Below, piece by piece: positions 7,527 through 17,204 of a DNA stretch of 34,414 nt. The number at the start of each line of letters is the position of its first letter. The stretch's first letter is position 1. The DNA is from Pseudomonadota bacterium (GTDB taxonomy: Bacteria; Pseudomonadota; Alphaproteobacteria; Sphingomonadales; Sphingomonadaceae). The position numbers were made by a program, and so were the translations under genes. The DNA is taken from positions 1-34,414 of the forward strand of contig JAJZQN010000040.1 of the NCBI GenBank assembly GCA_021847605.1. Direction: 5' to 3'. The notes under the pieces were generated by a model, which did not search any database, was not told the DNA's origin, and was given only the letters and a program-made list of their open reading frames with translations.

Positions 7527-9179
7527 TTACATATTGGGATAGTTTGGTCCTCCGCCGCCTTCGGGAACGACCCAGTTGATATTCTGGGTCGGGTCCTTGA
7601 TGTCGCACGTCTTGCAGTGGACGCAGTTTTGCGCGTTGATCTGGAATTTGGGATCGCCCTCATCCTGACCGACCACTTCATAGACGCCAGCGGGACAGTA
7701 ACGCTGTGCCGGCTCGTCATAAAGGGGAAGATTGTAGGAAATCGGAACCGCCGGATCCTTCAGCTGAAGATGGACCGGCTGGTCCTCTTCATGATTGGTA
7801 TTCGACAGAAATACCGAGGAAAGACGGTCGAAGCTGATCACGCCATCGGGTTTGGGATAGGCGATCTTTTCACAGGCTTCCTTGGGCCAGATTTTCTCAT
7901 TGTCCGGCTTGTGCTTCATGGTGAAGGGCAGACCGATCTTGAGCGTCCGCATCCACATATCGATGCCCGCCAGAAGGGTGCCGATGGTGCCGCCGAATTT
8001 GCTGAGCAACGGCTCGGCATTCTTCACCAGTTGCAGTTCGGTCGCGATCCAGCTTGACCGCAGGCGCAGTTCATAATCGTCCAGAACATCGCGGGCGCGC
8101 TCATTCTGGATCGCCTCGAACGCGGTTTCGGCCGCCAGCATGCCGGACTTCATCGCGGTATGCGTGCCCTTGATACGAGGGACGTTCACGAAACCGGCGG
8201 AGCAACCGATCAATGCACCGCCGGGGAAGGCGAGCTTGGGGATCGACTGCCAGCCGCCCTCATTGATCGCGCGCGCGCCATAGGAAACACGGCGACCACC
8301 CTCCAGAAATTTGCGGATTTCCGGGTGCTGCTTCCAGCGCTGGAATTCCTCAAACGGGTAAAGATGCGGGTTGCGATAACCGAGGCCGACGACGAAGCCC
8401 AATGCCACCTGTCCATTGGCCTGATGATAGAGGAAGCCGCCGCCATAGGCATCGGTCAGAGGCCAGCCCTGCGAATGGATGACGAGGCCCGGCTTGTGCT
8501 TTGCAGGATCAATGTCCCACAATTCCTTCATGCCAAGGCCATAGACCTGTGGCTCACTGTCCGCATCGAGGGCAAACTGGCGCTTCAGTATTTTGGTCAG
8601 ATGGCCGCGCGCACCTTCGGCGAAGAAGGTATATTTGGCATGGAGTTCAAGGCCGGGCTGATAATCGCCCTTATGCTCGCCATCGCGGGCGATGCCCATG
8701 TCGCCGGTGGCAACGCCCTTCACGCTGCCATCCTCATTGTAGAGGATTTCCGCCGCGGCGAAGCCGGGGAAGATTTCCACGCCCAGCCCCTCGGCCTGTT
8801 CGGCCAGCCAGCGGCACAAATTGCCCAGCGACCCGGTATAGGTGCCCTTATTATGCATCCAGCCCGGCGTCATGATGTGCGGCATCGCCATCTTGCCGGT
8901 CTTGGTCAGGAACCAGTGCTGATTGTCCGTCACCGGCGTTTCCGCCATCGGACAGCCCATGTCGCGCCATTGCGGCAAAAGCTCGTCCAGCGCACGGGGA
9001 TCGACCACGGCGCCCGACAGAATATGGGCGCCGATTTCCGACCCCTTTTCCAGCACGCACACCGCCAGTTCCTGACCGGCGGCATCGGCCAGTTGCTTCA
9101 ATCGGATCGCCGCGGACAGCCCGGCCGGACCGCCACCAACAATCACGATGTCATAGGGCATCGAATCCCGTTCGCTCAT
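7527..9179 (-). CDS. Electron transfer flavoprotein-ubiquinone oxidoreductase
   Basis: 550 aa inner-membrane-associated flavoprotein that passes electrons from ETF (fatty- and amino-acid dehydrogenases) to ubiquinone. FAD-binding GGGPAGLSAAIRL is near residue 15. The hallmark C-terminal ferredoxin-like part has YCPAGVYEV and then CVHCKTCDIKDPTQNINW, supplying the four cysteines of the [4Fe-4S] cluster. Length matches the family. Start at ATG 9179 has GGAGGG just upstream (about 9183-9188); an in-frame GTG at 9212 is possible but lacks this support. First gene of the minus-strand operon that continues to position 1323; it is transcribed divergently from the gene at 9307. Confidence 0.95.
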   Translation of the reverse strand: MSERDSMPYDIVIVGGGPAGLSAAIRLKQLADAAGQELAVCVLEKGSEIGAHILSGAVVDPRALDELLPQWRDMGCPMAETPVTDNQHWFLTKTGKMAMPHIMTPGWMHNKGTYTGSLGNLCRWLAEQAEGLGVEIFPGFAAAEILYNEDGSVKGVATGDMGIARDGEHKGDYQPGLELHAKYTFFAEGARGHLTKILKRQFALDADSEPQVYGLGMKELWDIDPAKHKPGLVIHSQGWPLTDAYGGGFLYHQANGQVALGFVVGLGYRNPHLYPFEEFQRWKQHPEIRKFLEGGRRVSYGARAINEGGWQSIPKLAFPGGALIGCSAGFVNVPRIKGTHTAMKSGMLAAETAFEAIQNERARDVLDDYELRLRSSWIATELQLVKNAEPLLSKFGGTIGTLLAGIDMWMRTLKIGLPFTMKHKPDNEKIWPKEACEKIAYPKPDGVISFDRLSSVFLSNTNHEEDQPVHLQLKDPAVPISYNLPLYDEPAQRYCPAGVYEVVGQDEGDPKFQINAQNCVHCKTCDIKDPTQNINWVVPEGGGGPNYPNM

Positions 9180-9306
9180 AATCCCTCCATAAGAGACGTC
9201 GGCGGGCTGCACCCCGTTATCCGATCGCCTTAATACTCCAACGTTTTACCATGAGATGCGATGAAGCAGCTTGACCCCCTCGTCAACCTCTGGCCCATAG
9301 GCGGCG

Positions 9307-10029
9307 ATGCGGGGACAGTATCAGGATCAGGCAGCAGTCGCGGCCGACGCTTATCTGGCGTGGTGGCAACTGGCTGGAGTGGAATGCGCCGTAGCGGAAG
9401 CGCCAGTCGACTGGCTGCGTCCGGTCGTAGCCCCACAGCCAGCGACGGTCCACGCGCCGCGTACATCGCAGCCTGTATCGGAAAAGCCCGAGACGCTGGA
9501 AATGTTCCAACAGTGGATCATGACCGATTCGGCCCAGCCCGAACGTCGCTGGCCCGGCCCTCTGCTGATGCCCGCTGGACAGGTGGACGCGCCGTTGATG
9601 ATCCTGACCGACATGCCCGATCCAGCGGATATGAACGCAGGCAGCCTGATGGCTGAGGCGGCAGGCCGCCTGCTCGACGCTATGCTGCGCGCCATCGGCC
9701 TGAAGCGGGACGATGTTCATATCGGATCGCTGTTTTTCTCCCGTCCGCCGGGCGGAATGGTGGAGGCATCCGATCTGCATAGCGCGGCCGAACGGGCCAG
9801 GCTGCATGCGTCGCTGGCCCGGCCCCGTCGCCTGTTGTTGCTGGGCGATCGGACGAAGCGTGCCCTGCTTGCCGCGAATGACGGCGCGGACACCAAAGGT
9901 TTACGCGACTTTAACCATCAAGGCGGCACTGTGCCTGCCATTGCCACATTTCACCCGCGCCTGTTGCTGACTCAGCCGATGGCCAAGGCGGAATGCTGGC
10001 AAGACCTACAAAGCCTGATCGAGGACTGA
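9307..10029 (+). CDS. Uracil-DNA glycosylase superfamily protein with degenerate active-site motifs
   Basis: 240 aa. Residues 95-235 have the layout of family 4 uracil-DNA glycosylases: MILTDMPDP where family 4 has GEAPG, then AGRLLDAMLRAIGLKRDDVHIGS, SRPPGG at 145-150 where active enzymes have CRPPGNR, LLLLGDRTKRALL, and FHPRLLLTQP with K..CWQDL (motif B region, His216). The iron-sulfur cysteines and the catalytic GE(A)PG are missing, so it may bind DNA without excising uracil, or act differently. The N-terminal 90 residues are low-complexity and Pro/Ala-rich. A stop codon at 9298 rules out upstream in-frame starts. The lytic transglycosylase gene begins five bases after its stop, so the two are probably cotranscribed. 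Confidence 0.75.
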   Translation: MRGQYQDQAAVAADAYLAWWQLAGVECAVAEAPVDWLRPVVAPQPATVHAPRTSQPVSEKPETLEMFQQWIMTDSAQPERRWPGPLLMPAGQVDAPLMILTDMPDPADMNAGSLMAEAAGRLLDAMLRAIGLKRDDVHIGSLFFSRPPGGMVEASDLHSAAERARLHASLARPRRLLLLGDRTKRALLAANDGADTKGLRDFNHQGGTVPAIATFHPRLLLTQPMAKAECWQDLQSLIED

Positions 10030-10034
10030 CATTC

Positions 10035-11849
10035 GTGATTCGCGCTGCGACCCGCCTTTCCAACCTTGCCCTGCTCAGCCTCGGCCTTACGACCGCCCTG
10101 ATCACGGCAACGCCGGCGGCAGCCGACAATTCCGTCCCATTGCCTGCGGTGCCCTTGCCCAATGCGGTGGCGAATGGAGCCACCATATCTCCGCTGACGC
10201 TGTCGGATAGCGAGAAGGCCCGTTATCGGTCGATCTTCGGCGCGATCAATGCCCAGCAATGGGGCGATGCCAAGGCCCAGATACTGGCGCTGGATGCACA
10301 GGACAGCATGCGGCCGCTCGCTCTGTCTGAACTCTATCTGGCCAAGGGGTCGCCACGGGTCGAACTGTTCGACCTTCTCGACATCATAAACAAGGCGCCC
10401 TGGTTGCCCAAGGCGGACCAGTTGTCGCGACTGGCGCAGAAACGCGGCGCGACCATATTGCCTACTCTGCCGCAGGTGCAGAAGATGGTCTGGCTCGGTT
10501 CCGCGCCGCGCCGCCAATATGTCGCCGCGACCAAGACAGACAGCGCCGCCATGGCACTGGCCGGACAAATCCAGAATTACGTCAAGAATGACGATCCCAT
10601 TGGTGCCGAAGGCCTGCTGGCCAATGGCGAAGCGGGGCTGACGCCCGAAGGGCTGACCGAAGTCCGCCAGCGCGTTGCATGGGCCTATTATATCGAGAAT
10701 GACGACAGTAACGCGCGCCGTTTGTCCGCCAGAGCGCTGGAATCCGGCGCGGCGGGCGTATGGCGCGTACAGGCTTTCTGGACGACGGGCCTTGCCGCCT
10801 GGCGCCAGAATGACTGCCGGGCGGCAGCGCCCGCCTTCGCCAATGTGGCGGCGACCGCTGGTGATGCCGATATGCGCTCGGCCGGCGCCTATTGGGCTTC
10901 ACGGGCCTATATGGTGTGCGGTGAGGCGGAGAAGGTCCAGAATTATTTGAAGCTGGCCGCCAAGGCGGACGAGACTTTCTATGGCCTGCTCGCTCGCGAA
11001 TCGCTGGGCATGACCATGGCAACGTCGCCCTTTGCCGGACGTTTCGGCGAGAGCGAATGGCAGCAGCTTAAATCCAGCCCCAATGCGCGCGACGCCATCG
11101 CGCTGGCGGCAATCGGCGATCTGGGCCGCGCCGATGAACTGATCCGCTATCAGGCGAAACTGGGCGGGAGCGGCCAATATGATGCGCTGCTCAAACTGAC
11201 CAGCGCGCTCAATATGCCCGAAACCCAGCTTTGGCTGGCGCATAATGGCCCGGCGGGCATCCAGCCCGACAGCTTCGCCCGGTTCCCTGCGCCCAACTGG
11301 CGGCCCGACGGCGGCTGGCGCGTCGACCCTTCGCTGATTTTCGCCCATACGCTTCAGGAATCGGGATTCCGCACCAATGTCGTCAGCAGCGCGGGCGCAC
11401 GCGGCCTGATGCAGGTGCGTCCCGGCACGGCTGGCGACGTCGGCATGACCAATGCATCGCAATTGTTCGTGCCATCGACCAATATGGAATATGGCCAGCG
11501 TTATCTGGAATCGCTGCGTGACATGAGCGCGACCGGCGGCCTGCTGCCCAAGGTCATGGCCGCCTATAATGCCGGTCCGCAGCCGGTCGAACGCTGGAAT
11601 AGCGAAGTGAAGGACAAGGGTGATCCCCTGCTCTTCATCGAATCGCTACCCTATTATGAAACCCGCGCTTATGTGAACATCGTGATGCGCAATTACTGGA
11701 TGTATCAGATCCAGGCGAAGGGCAGCGCCGAATGCCTGACCGGCATGGCACAAGGCATGTGGCCGACCTTTCCCACGTCAAAGGGCATGAAGCTGGTGCG
11801 CCTTAGCCGGGCCGATGGCCGTGGCGGCGCCGGCGGCGGATCGGACTGA
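10035..11849 (+). CDS. Soluble lytic murein transglycosylase (Slt-type)
   Basis: 604 aa periplasmic enzyme that cleaves peptidoglycan between MurNAc and GlcNAc with 1,6-anhydro product. N-terminal signal peptide of about 30 residues ([18 protein letters not shown]...TPAAADN), a long alpha-helical superhelical region, and a C-terminal SLT domain with HTLQESGF (catalytic Glu), [25 protein letters not shown] and VMAAYNAGP. Start is GTG 10035, with GAGGA at 10021-10025 nine bases upstream; an in-frame ATG at 9993 would lie inside the preceding gene and spoil the signal peptide. The stop overlaps the next start (TGATG). Confidence 0.93.
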   Translation: MIRAATRLSNLALLSLGLTTALITATPAAADNSVPLPAVPLPNAVANGATISPLTLSDSEKARYRSIFGAINAQQWGDAKAQILALDAQDSMRPLALSELYLAKGSPRVELFDLLDIINKAPWLPKADQLSRLAQKRGATILPTLPQVQKMVWLGSAPRRQYVAATKTDSAAMALAGQIQNYVKNDDPIGAEGLLANGEAGLTPEGLTEVRQRVAWAYYIENDDSNARRLSARALESGAAGVWRVQAFWTTGLAAWRQNDCRAAAPAFANVAATAGDADMRSAGAYWASRAYMVCGEAEKVQNYLKLAAKADETFYGLLARESLGMTMATSPFAGRFGESEWQQLKSSPNARDAIALAAIGDLGRADELIRYQAKLGGSGQYDALLKLTSALNMPETQLWLAHNGPAGIQPDSFARFPAPNWRPDGGWRVDPSLIFAHTLQESGFRTNVVSSAGARGLMQVRPGTAGDVGMTNASQLFVPSTNMEYGQRYLESLRDMSATGGLLPKVMAAYNAGPQPVERWNSEVKDKGDPLLFIESLPYYETRAYVNIVMRNYWMYQIQAKGSAECLTGMAQGMWPTFPTSKGMKLVRLSRADGRGGAGGGSD

Positions 11850-12376
11850 TGCCGATAGACGAAGGCCGGGAATTCATCCCGGTGCGAATTGCTGTGCTGA
11901 CCATATCGGACACGCGGGGACTGGCCGAAGATCGATCGGGCGATACGCTGGTCGATCGACTGACGACGGCAGGCCATATATTGGCCGCGCGTCACATCGA
12001 ACGGGATGAAAAATCCGCCATCGTTGCGCGGCTGCATGCGTGGATCGACGATCCGCAGGTAGACGTGATCCTGACGACCGGAGGAACCGGCGTGACTGGC
12101 CGCGATGTGACGCCCGAAGCGCTGCATCAGGTGCAGGACAAGGAAATTCCCGGCTTTGGCGAGTTGTTTCGCTGGCTGAGTTACCAGACTATCGGCACAT
12201 CGACGATCCAGTCGCGCGCGACCGCATGCGTCGCGCGTGGTACCTATATCTTTGCGCTCCCGGGATCGACAGGCGCGGTGAAGGATGCGTGGGACGGTAT
12301 ATTGGTGAGCCAGTTGGACAGCCGCTTTCGCCCCTGCAATTTCGTGGAACTGATGCCACGTCTTACAGAACGTTAA
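11849..12376 (+). CDS. moaB: Molybdenum cofactor biosynthesis protein B / molybdopterin adenylyltransferase family
   Basis: 175 aa, cytosolic, MoaB/MogA fold; in the molybdenum cofactor pathway it adenylates molybdopterin. Motifs are [10 protein letters not shown] at the N-terminus, [20 protein letters not shown] (nucleotide/pterin loop), the SRATACV stretch and the [13 protein letters not shown] loop. Start ATG overlaps the lytic transglycosylase stop by one base. No other molybdopterin gene is close, although a MOSC protein lies some 17 kb away. MoaB versus MogA is a family-level choice. Confidence 0.9.
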   Translation: MPIDEGREFIPVRIAVLTISDTRGLAEDRSGDTLVDRLTTAGHILAARHIERDEKSAIVARLHAWIDDPQVDVILTTGGTGVTGRDVTPEALHQVQDKEIPGFGELFRWLSYQTIGTSTIQSRATACVARGTYIFALPGSTGAVKDAWDGILVSQLDSRFRPCNFVELMPRLTER

Positions 12377-12420
12377 AGAACGCAATCTCATAGGCCTCTT
12401 CAATATTCAGCGCTGGCCAC

Positions 12421-12456
12421 TTGCATTTTGTTCTCTAAATGTTCTAAATCAAAACA
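12421..12456 (+). promoter_or_regulatory. Promoter with embedded LexA (SOS) box for the radical SAM gene
   Basis: A sigma-70-like promoter is visible: -35 TTGCAT (12421-12426), 17-bp spacer, -10 CTAAAT (12444-12449). Inside it, GTTC TCTAAAT GTTC (12430-12444) matches the alphaproteobacterial LexA operator GTTC-N7-GTTC exactly. Bound LexA would block the promoter. The predicted transcription start is at or next to the ATG at 12456, so the mRNA may be leaderless; no Shine-Dalgarno is seen. Confidence 0.75.
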
Positions 12457-13523
12457 TGGGTGCAGAACGCGGCAGAGGGGCAACGCAAAATCAGGAGAGT
12501 CGGCGCTTTGGCGTGCCTGAGCGAGAAAGCGATGGCGACTGGCTCGATGCGGTTGAGGATATTGACGGCCCGATCGCCCGTACACGTACGCAAGTGACGG
12601 TCGAACACCCCCGCACGATCATCGCGCGTAACCAGTCGCCCGACATTGCCTTTAATCAGTCAATTAATGCTTATCGGGGTTGCGAACATGGTTGCATCTA
12701 TTGTTTTGCACGGCCAAGCCATGCCTATCATGATCTGTCGCCGGGGCTGGATTTCGAAACGAAGCTGTTCGCAAAACCCGACGCGGCCGCTCTGTTGCGC
12801 AGGGAATTGGGCAAGCGCGGCTATCGCGTATCGCCCATTGCCATGGGTAGCAATACCGACCCTTATCAGCCGATCGAGAAGGATTGGCGAATAACCCGGA
12901 GCCTGTTGGAGGTCATGGTCGAGACACGGCATCCGACCTTCATCACCACCAAGTCGGATCGCATATTGCACGATATCGACCTGCTTACCGATCTGGCCAA
13001 GGACAGGCTGGTGGCGGTGATGATGTCGGTAACGACGCTCGACCCGACAGTGGCGCGCACGTTGGAACCCCGTGCGCCACATCCGGAGCGGCGGATTGCA
13101 GCGATCTCCCGACTATCCGCAGCAGGCATTCCGGTATCGGCGAATATGTCGCCCATCATTCCCGGCATCAACGATCATGAGATCGAGCAGGTCGTCGGGC
13201 GCGTGGCAGCCGCTGGCGCAAGAGAGGTGAACTATATCCTCGTCCGCCTGCCCCATGAGGTGGCGCCGCTGTTCCGGGCATGGCTGGAGGAACATTATCC
13301 GGATCGAGCAGGCAAGGTTATGGCGATCATTCGTGACATGCGCGGGGGGCGTGACAATGATCCCGATTTTGGATCGCGGATGAAGGGACAAGGCGTGTGG
13401 GCGGACCTGATCCGCACCCGCTTTCTGCGCGCCCGGCGACTGGCCGGGTTCAGCGGCGAACGCCTGCAATTGCGCACCGACCTGTTCCGCCCGACCGATG
13501 GCGCACAGATGCGGTTGTTATAG
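12456..13523 (+). CDS. PA0069-family radical SAM protein (SplB-related)
   Basis: 355 aa. Radical SAM cluster motif CxxxCxxC at Cys76, Cys80 and Cys83 (GCEHGCIYC), with NQSINAYRG just before and FARPSHAYHDLSPGLDFETK after, characteristic of the PA0069 family, which is related to spore photoproduct lyase (SplB). Its biochemical reaction is not established. The promoter carries a LexA box, which suggests damage-inducible expression and fits a repair or nucleic-acid role. Its stop codon lies five bases from the stop of the convergent dnaE. Confidence 0.9.
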   Translation: MGAERGRGATQNQESRRFGVPERESDGDWLDAVEDIDGPIARTRTQVTVEHPRTIIARNQSPDIAFNQSINAYRGCEHGCIYCFARPSHAYHDLSPGLDFETKLFAKPDAAALLRRELGKRGYRVSPIAMGSNTDPYQPIEKDWRITRSLLEVMVETRHPTFITTKSDRILHDIDLLTDLAKDRLVAVMMSVTTLDPTVARTLEPRAPHPERRIAAISRLSAAGIPVSANMSPIIPGINDHEIEQVVGRVAAAGAREVNYILVRLPHEVAPLFRAWLEEHYPDRAGKVMAIIRDMRGGRDNDPDFGSRMKGQGVWADLIRTRFLRARRLAGFSGERLQLRTDLFRPTDGAQMRLL

Positions 13524-13528
13524 GGGCA

Positions 13529-16500
13529 TCACCCTACCAGTCGCATACCGGATCGGCGCGATCGCGTGCGGTAGCCGTCAGCTTTCACATCCATGCGCTC
13601 GAACTGATGGATGGCGAGGCCGGCGATGGTGGCGATGGCATCCACCTGATCGGCACCCAGGCTATAATCGTCGCCCAGGAACACACGGACAGCCTGTCCA
13701 TTGCCAACCGGGGCGCGGAGGAAGACCTCGCTACGGCCACCCCGCGCACCGGAGAGCAGTTCGGCAAGCGCTGCAACGGCCTGTGGCGAATCGATATCGA
13801 CGATCAATTCCATGCGCGATGCGCTGGCAATCTGACGGAACGCCTCCACCCCGCGGACGGTGACGCGGGGCGTTTCTTCGCCCGGCAAGCGGTCAAGTTC
13901 GACGATCAGCAGAGCGCAGTCACCGTCCTTCGACAATTCTTCGATGGCTTTGCACGCTTCCTCGTCAAAGCAGCTGGCCTGAAACTGACCGCTCTGGTCG
14001 GAGAAGGTGGCATTGGCATAGCGCGCGCCGCGCTTCGTTTCGCGCCAGCGCACATCTTCGACCATGGCGGCCATGATGGTCATGGCGCGCCCTTCCGCAT
14101 TTGGGGTGGGCATGGGTGACTGACAGACCATGCCATAGCTTTTGGCGCCGCGCGCTTCGGCAAGGTGGCGATAACGGTCGACCGGATGGGCCGAGAAATA
14201 GAAGCCGAATGCATCCTTTTCCTGTGCCATGCGATCCGCCACGGTCCAGGCCTGATGCGGCGGGATGCGGACGTCGGCATGGGGTGTTTCGACGTCGCCG
14301 AACAGACCGCCCTGCCCGCTTTCCCGTGCTTCCGCATTGCTGGATGCGACCGACAATATGGTTTCGGCGGCGGCATGCACGCCTGCACGATCGGCATGGA
14401 TGCCATCAAAAGCGCCTGCGGCGGCAAGGCTTTCCAACTGGCGGCGGTTGAGCAGGCGCGGTTCGATGCGGTCAGCGAAATCGTCCAGAGTCTTGAAGAG
14501 GCCGCCAGCCTCCCGCTCCTCGACCAGTTGCTCCATCGCCTTTTCGCCGACGCCCTTCAGGCCGCCCAGCGCATAGCGCACAGCGAAACCAAGTCGTGGG
14601 TCTTCGCCCTCATGCGCGACGGCCTCGACAGTGAAGTCGGCTTCGCTGCGGTTGATGTCGGGAGCGAGGCAGGTGAGGCCCATGCGCCGCATGTCGTCGA
14701 CGAAGATGGTCAGCTTGTCGGTCAGATGAATATCGAACGCCATCGACCCGGCGTAAAATTCCGCCGGATAATGCGCCTTGAGCCAGGCGGTCTGATAGGC
14801 GAGCAGCGCATAGGCGGCGGCGTGCGATTTGTTGAAACCGTAGCCGGCGAACTTGTCGATCAAGTCGAACAGTTCGTTTGCCTTGGCCGGTTTGATGTCG
14901 CTCCTGGCGCAGCCTTCCACGAAACGGGCGCGCTGGGCATCCATTTCCGCCTTGATCTTCTTGCCCATGGCGCGGCGCAGAAGGTCGGCGTCGCCAAGCG
15001 AATAGCCGGCCAAAATCTGCGCGGCCTGCATCACTTGTTCCTGATAGACGAAGATGCCATAGGTTTCTTCGAGGATGGGCTTCAGGAGAATGTGAGGATA
15101 TTCAATATCTTCCTGCCCATTCTTACGACGGCCGAACATCGGAATATTGTCCATCGGGCCGGGCCGATAGAGCGACACCAGCGCGATGATGTCGCCGAAA
15201 TTGGTAGGCCGCACGGCCGCCAGCGTCTTGCGCATGCCTTCCGATTCCAGCTGGAACACGCCGACCGTGTCGCCCCGCTGAAGCAGTTCATAGACCGCCG
15301 GGTCATCCCATGCGAGCGTATCGAGATCGACGGTGACGCCACGCCCGGCCAGCAACTGCACCGCCTTTTGCAGGACGGACAGGGTTTTGAGGCCGAGAAA
15401 GTCGAACTTCACCAGCCCCGCGCCCTCGACATATTTCATGTCGAATTGCGTCACCGGCATGTCGGAACGCGGATCGCGGTAGAGCGGGACAAGTTGGGAT
15501 AGCGGTCGGTCGCCGATCACCACGCCCGCCGCGTGGGTGGAGGAGTGACGCGGAAAGCCCTCCAGCTTCATGGCGTAATCGATCAGGCGTTTGACCTGAT
15601 TGTCATTGTCATATTCCGCCTTGAACTCGCTGACACCGTTCAGCGATCGTTCCAGCGTCCACGGATCGGTCGGATGGTTCGGCACCAGCTTGGCCAGCCG
15701 GTCGACCTGACCATAGCTCATCTGCATGACGCGGCCGGTGTCCTTCAGCACGGCGCGCGCCTTCAGCTTACCGAAGGTAATGATCTGGGCCACATGGTCC
15801 GATCCATATTTCTGCTGAACATAGCGGATGACTTCGCCGCGCCGGGTTTCGCAGAAGTCGATGTCGAAGTCGGGCATCGACACACGTTCCGGGTTGAGGA
15901 AACGTTCGAACAGCAGGCCAAGCTGCAACGGGTCGAGATCGGTGATGGTCAGCGCCCAGGCAACAAGCGAGCCAGCGCCCGAACCACGGCCCGGCCCGAC
16001 CGGAATGTCATGATCCTTCGCCCATTTGATGAAGTCGGCCACGATCAGGAAGTAACCGGGAAAGCCCATCTGGATGATGATGTCGGTTTCGAACTTCAGC
16101 CGATCGAAATAGGGTTGGCGCGCTTCCGGGCCGATGATCCCGGCCTTTTCCAGTCGTGCCTCCAGCCCCGCCGCAGCCTGATCGCGCAGCATGATACCCT
16201 CGCCCTCAATGTCGCCGGCAAGGCTGGGCAGGATCGGCTTGCGCTTGGGCGCCATCACCGCGCAGCGCTGCGCAACGACGAGCGTGTTGGCCAGTGCTTC
16301 GGGCAAATCCTCGAACAGGCGCTTCATGTCGGCGGCCGGCTTCATCCAGGCATCGGGAGAACTGGTGCGACGATCAGGCGTTTCGACATAGGCACCGTCC
16401 GCGATGCAGAGCATCACATCATGGGCCTGATGGAATTGCGGATCGGCAAAGCAGGTCGGGTTGGTCGCAACCAACGGCAGATCGCGGTCATAGGCGATGT

Positions 16501-17071
16501 CGAGCAAACCGGCCTCCGCCTTGCCCTCCACCGGATCGAGCCTCCGGCAGATTTCAACATAGAGGCGATCGGGGAACAGCCCCTCCAGCCGTTTAACATA
16601 AGAAATGGCGGCATCAGGCTGATCCTCGGCGATCAGGCGCGCTATCGCCCCCTCGCCGCCGGCGGTCAGCGCGATCAGGCCATCGGTACGCCCTTCCAGA
16701 GCGTCCATTGTGACATGCGGCACTTCCTCCACCGGCCGGTCGAGATGCGCCATGGAAACGAGCGCGCACAGATTATCATAGCCGGTCGCATCCTGTGCAT
16801 AGAGCGCGATCCAGTCATGCACTGGCGGCGCCCCCTGTGGCCGGTCGGGGCGCAACAGGCCCACCATGGCACCGACAACAGGCTGAACCCCTTCATCCTT
16901 GCACGCATCGGAGAAGGCCATGGAGCCATAGAGGCCGTTGCGATCGGTGATGGCGGCCGCCGGAAATCCAAGCCCCTTGGCATGTTTCGCGATTTTCTTG
17001 GGATCGATCGCCCCTTCCAGCATGGTGAAAGAGGAAAAAACGCGCAGAGGAACGAAAGCGGCATGGGGCAT
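13529..17071 (-). CDS. dnaE: DNA polymerase III subunit alpha
   Basis: 1180 aa replicative polymerase catalytic subunit. The N-terminal PHP domain is degenerate (VFSSFTMLEG where active PHP domains have VHS; ITDRNGLYG), so proofreading is expected from a separate epsilon subunit. Polymerase core: GPGRGSGAGSLVAW, catalytic aspartates in PDFDIDF (D401, D403) and KFDFLGLKTL (D557). The internal beta-clamp-binding motif QGGLF is at residues 920-924, the same position as in E. coli. C-terminal OB domain follows. The ATG at 17071 lies in a 133-bp divergent region shared with the GGDEF gene. Confidence 0.97.
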   Translation of the reverse strand: MPHAAFVPLRVFSSFTMLEGAIDPKKIAKHAKGLGFPAAAITDRNGLYGSMAFSDACKDEGVQPVVGAMVGLLRPDRPQGAPPVHDWIALYAQDATGYDNLCALVSMAHLDRPVEEVPHVTMDALEGRTDGLIALTAGGEGAIARLIAEDQPDAAISYVKRLEGLFPDRLYVEICRRLDPVEGKAEAGLLDIAYDRDLPLVATNPTCFADPQFHQAHDVMLCIADGAYVETPDRRTSSPDAWMKPAADMKRLFEDLPEALANTLVVAQRCAVMAPKRKPILPSLAGDIEGEGIMLRDQAAAGLEARLEKAGIIGPEARQPYFDRLKFETDIIIQMGFPGYFLIVADFIKWAKDHDIPVGPGRGSGAGSLVAWALTITDLDPLQLGLLFERFLNPERVSMPDFDIDFCETRRGEVIRYVQQKYGSDHVAQIITFGKLKARAVLKDTGRVMQMSYGQVDRLAKLVPNHPTDPWTLERSLNGVSEFKAEYDNDNQVKRLIDYAMKLEGFPRHSSTHAAGVVIGDRPLSQLVPLYRDPRSDMPVTQFDMKYVEGAGLVKFDFLGLKTLSVLQKAVQLLAGRGVTVDLDTLAWDDPAVYELLQRGDTVGVFQLESEGMRKTLAAVRPTNFGDIIALVSLYRPGPMDNIPMFGRRKNGQEDIEYPHILLKPILEETYGIFVYQEQVMQAAQILAGYSLGDADLLRRAMGKKIKAEMDAQRARFVEGCARSDIKPAKANELFDLIDKFAGYGFNKSHAAAYALLAYQTAWLKAHYPAEFYAGSMAFDIHLTDKLTIFVDDMRRMGLTCLAPDINRSEADFTVEAVAHEGEDPRLGFAVRYALGGLKGVGEKAMEQLVEEREAGGLFKTLDDFADRIEPRLLNRRQLESLAAAGAFDGIHADRAGVHAAAETILSVASSNAEARESGQGGLFGDVETPHADVRIPPHQAWTVADRMAQEKDAFGFYFSAHPVDRYRHLAEARGAKSYGMVCQSPMPTPNAEGRAMTIMAAMVEDVRWRETKRGARYANATFSDQSGQFQASCFDEEACKAIEELSKDGDCALLIVELDRLPGEETPRVTVRGVEAFRQIASASRMELIVDIDSPQAVAALAELLSGARGGRSEVFLRAPVGNGQAVRVFLGDDYSLGADQVDAIATIAGLAIHQFERMDVKADGYRTRSRRSGMRLVG

Positions 17072-17160
17072 CGCTGCACCCTAGGCCCGTTACCCGATTC
17101 GGTGCCAGCCCCGCTTTGGCAAAAGTCTGTGGGTAATATATGCAGACCATGTCCAACGGG

Positions 17161-17195
17161 TGGTTAAGCGATTGCCAACTTATCGGGGTTAACCA
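17161..17195. repeat. Inverted repeat upstream of the diguanylate cyclase gene
   Basis: Perfect 7-bp arms TGGTTAA (17161-17167) and TTAACCA (17189-17195) with a 21-bp spacer, 10-44 bases before the GGDEF start. It could be an operator or an mRNA stem. No known regulator is assigned. Confidence 0.35.
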
Positions 17196-17204
17196 GTATC
17201 GATC

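Noticed and set aside
14165..17167. Long plus-strand frames (445 and 544 codons) opposite dnaE
   Set aside because: Antisense shadows of a clearly recognised polymerase gene; composition is His/Arg/Gln-rich without domains.
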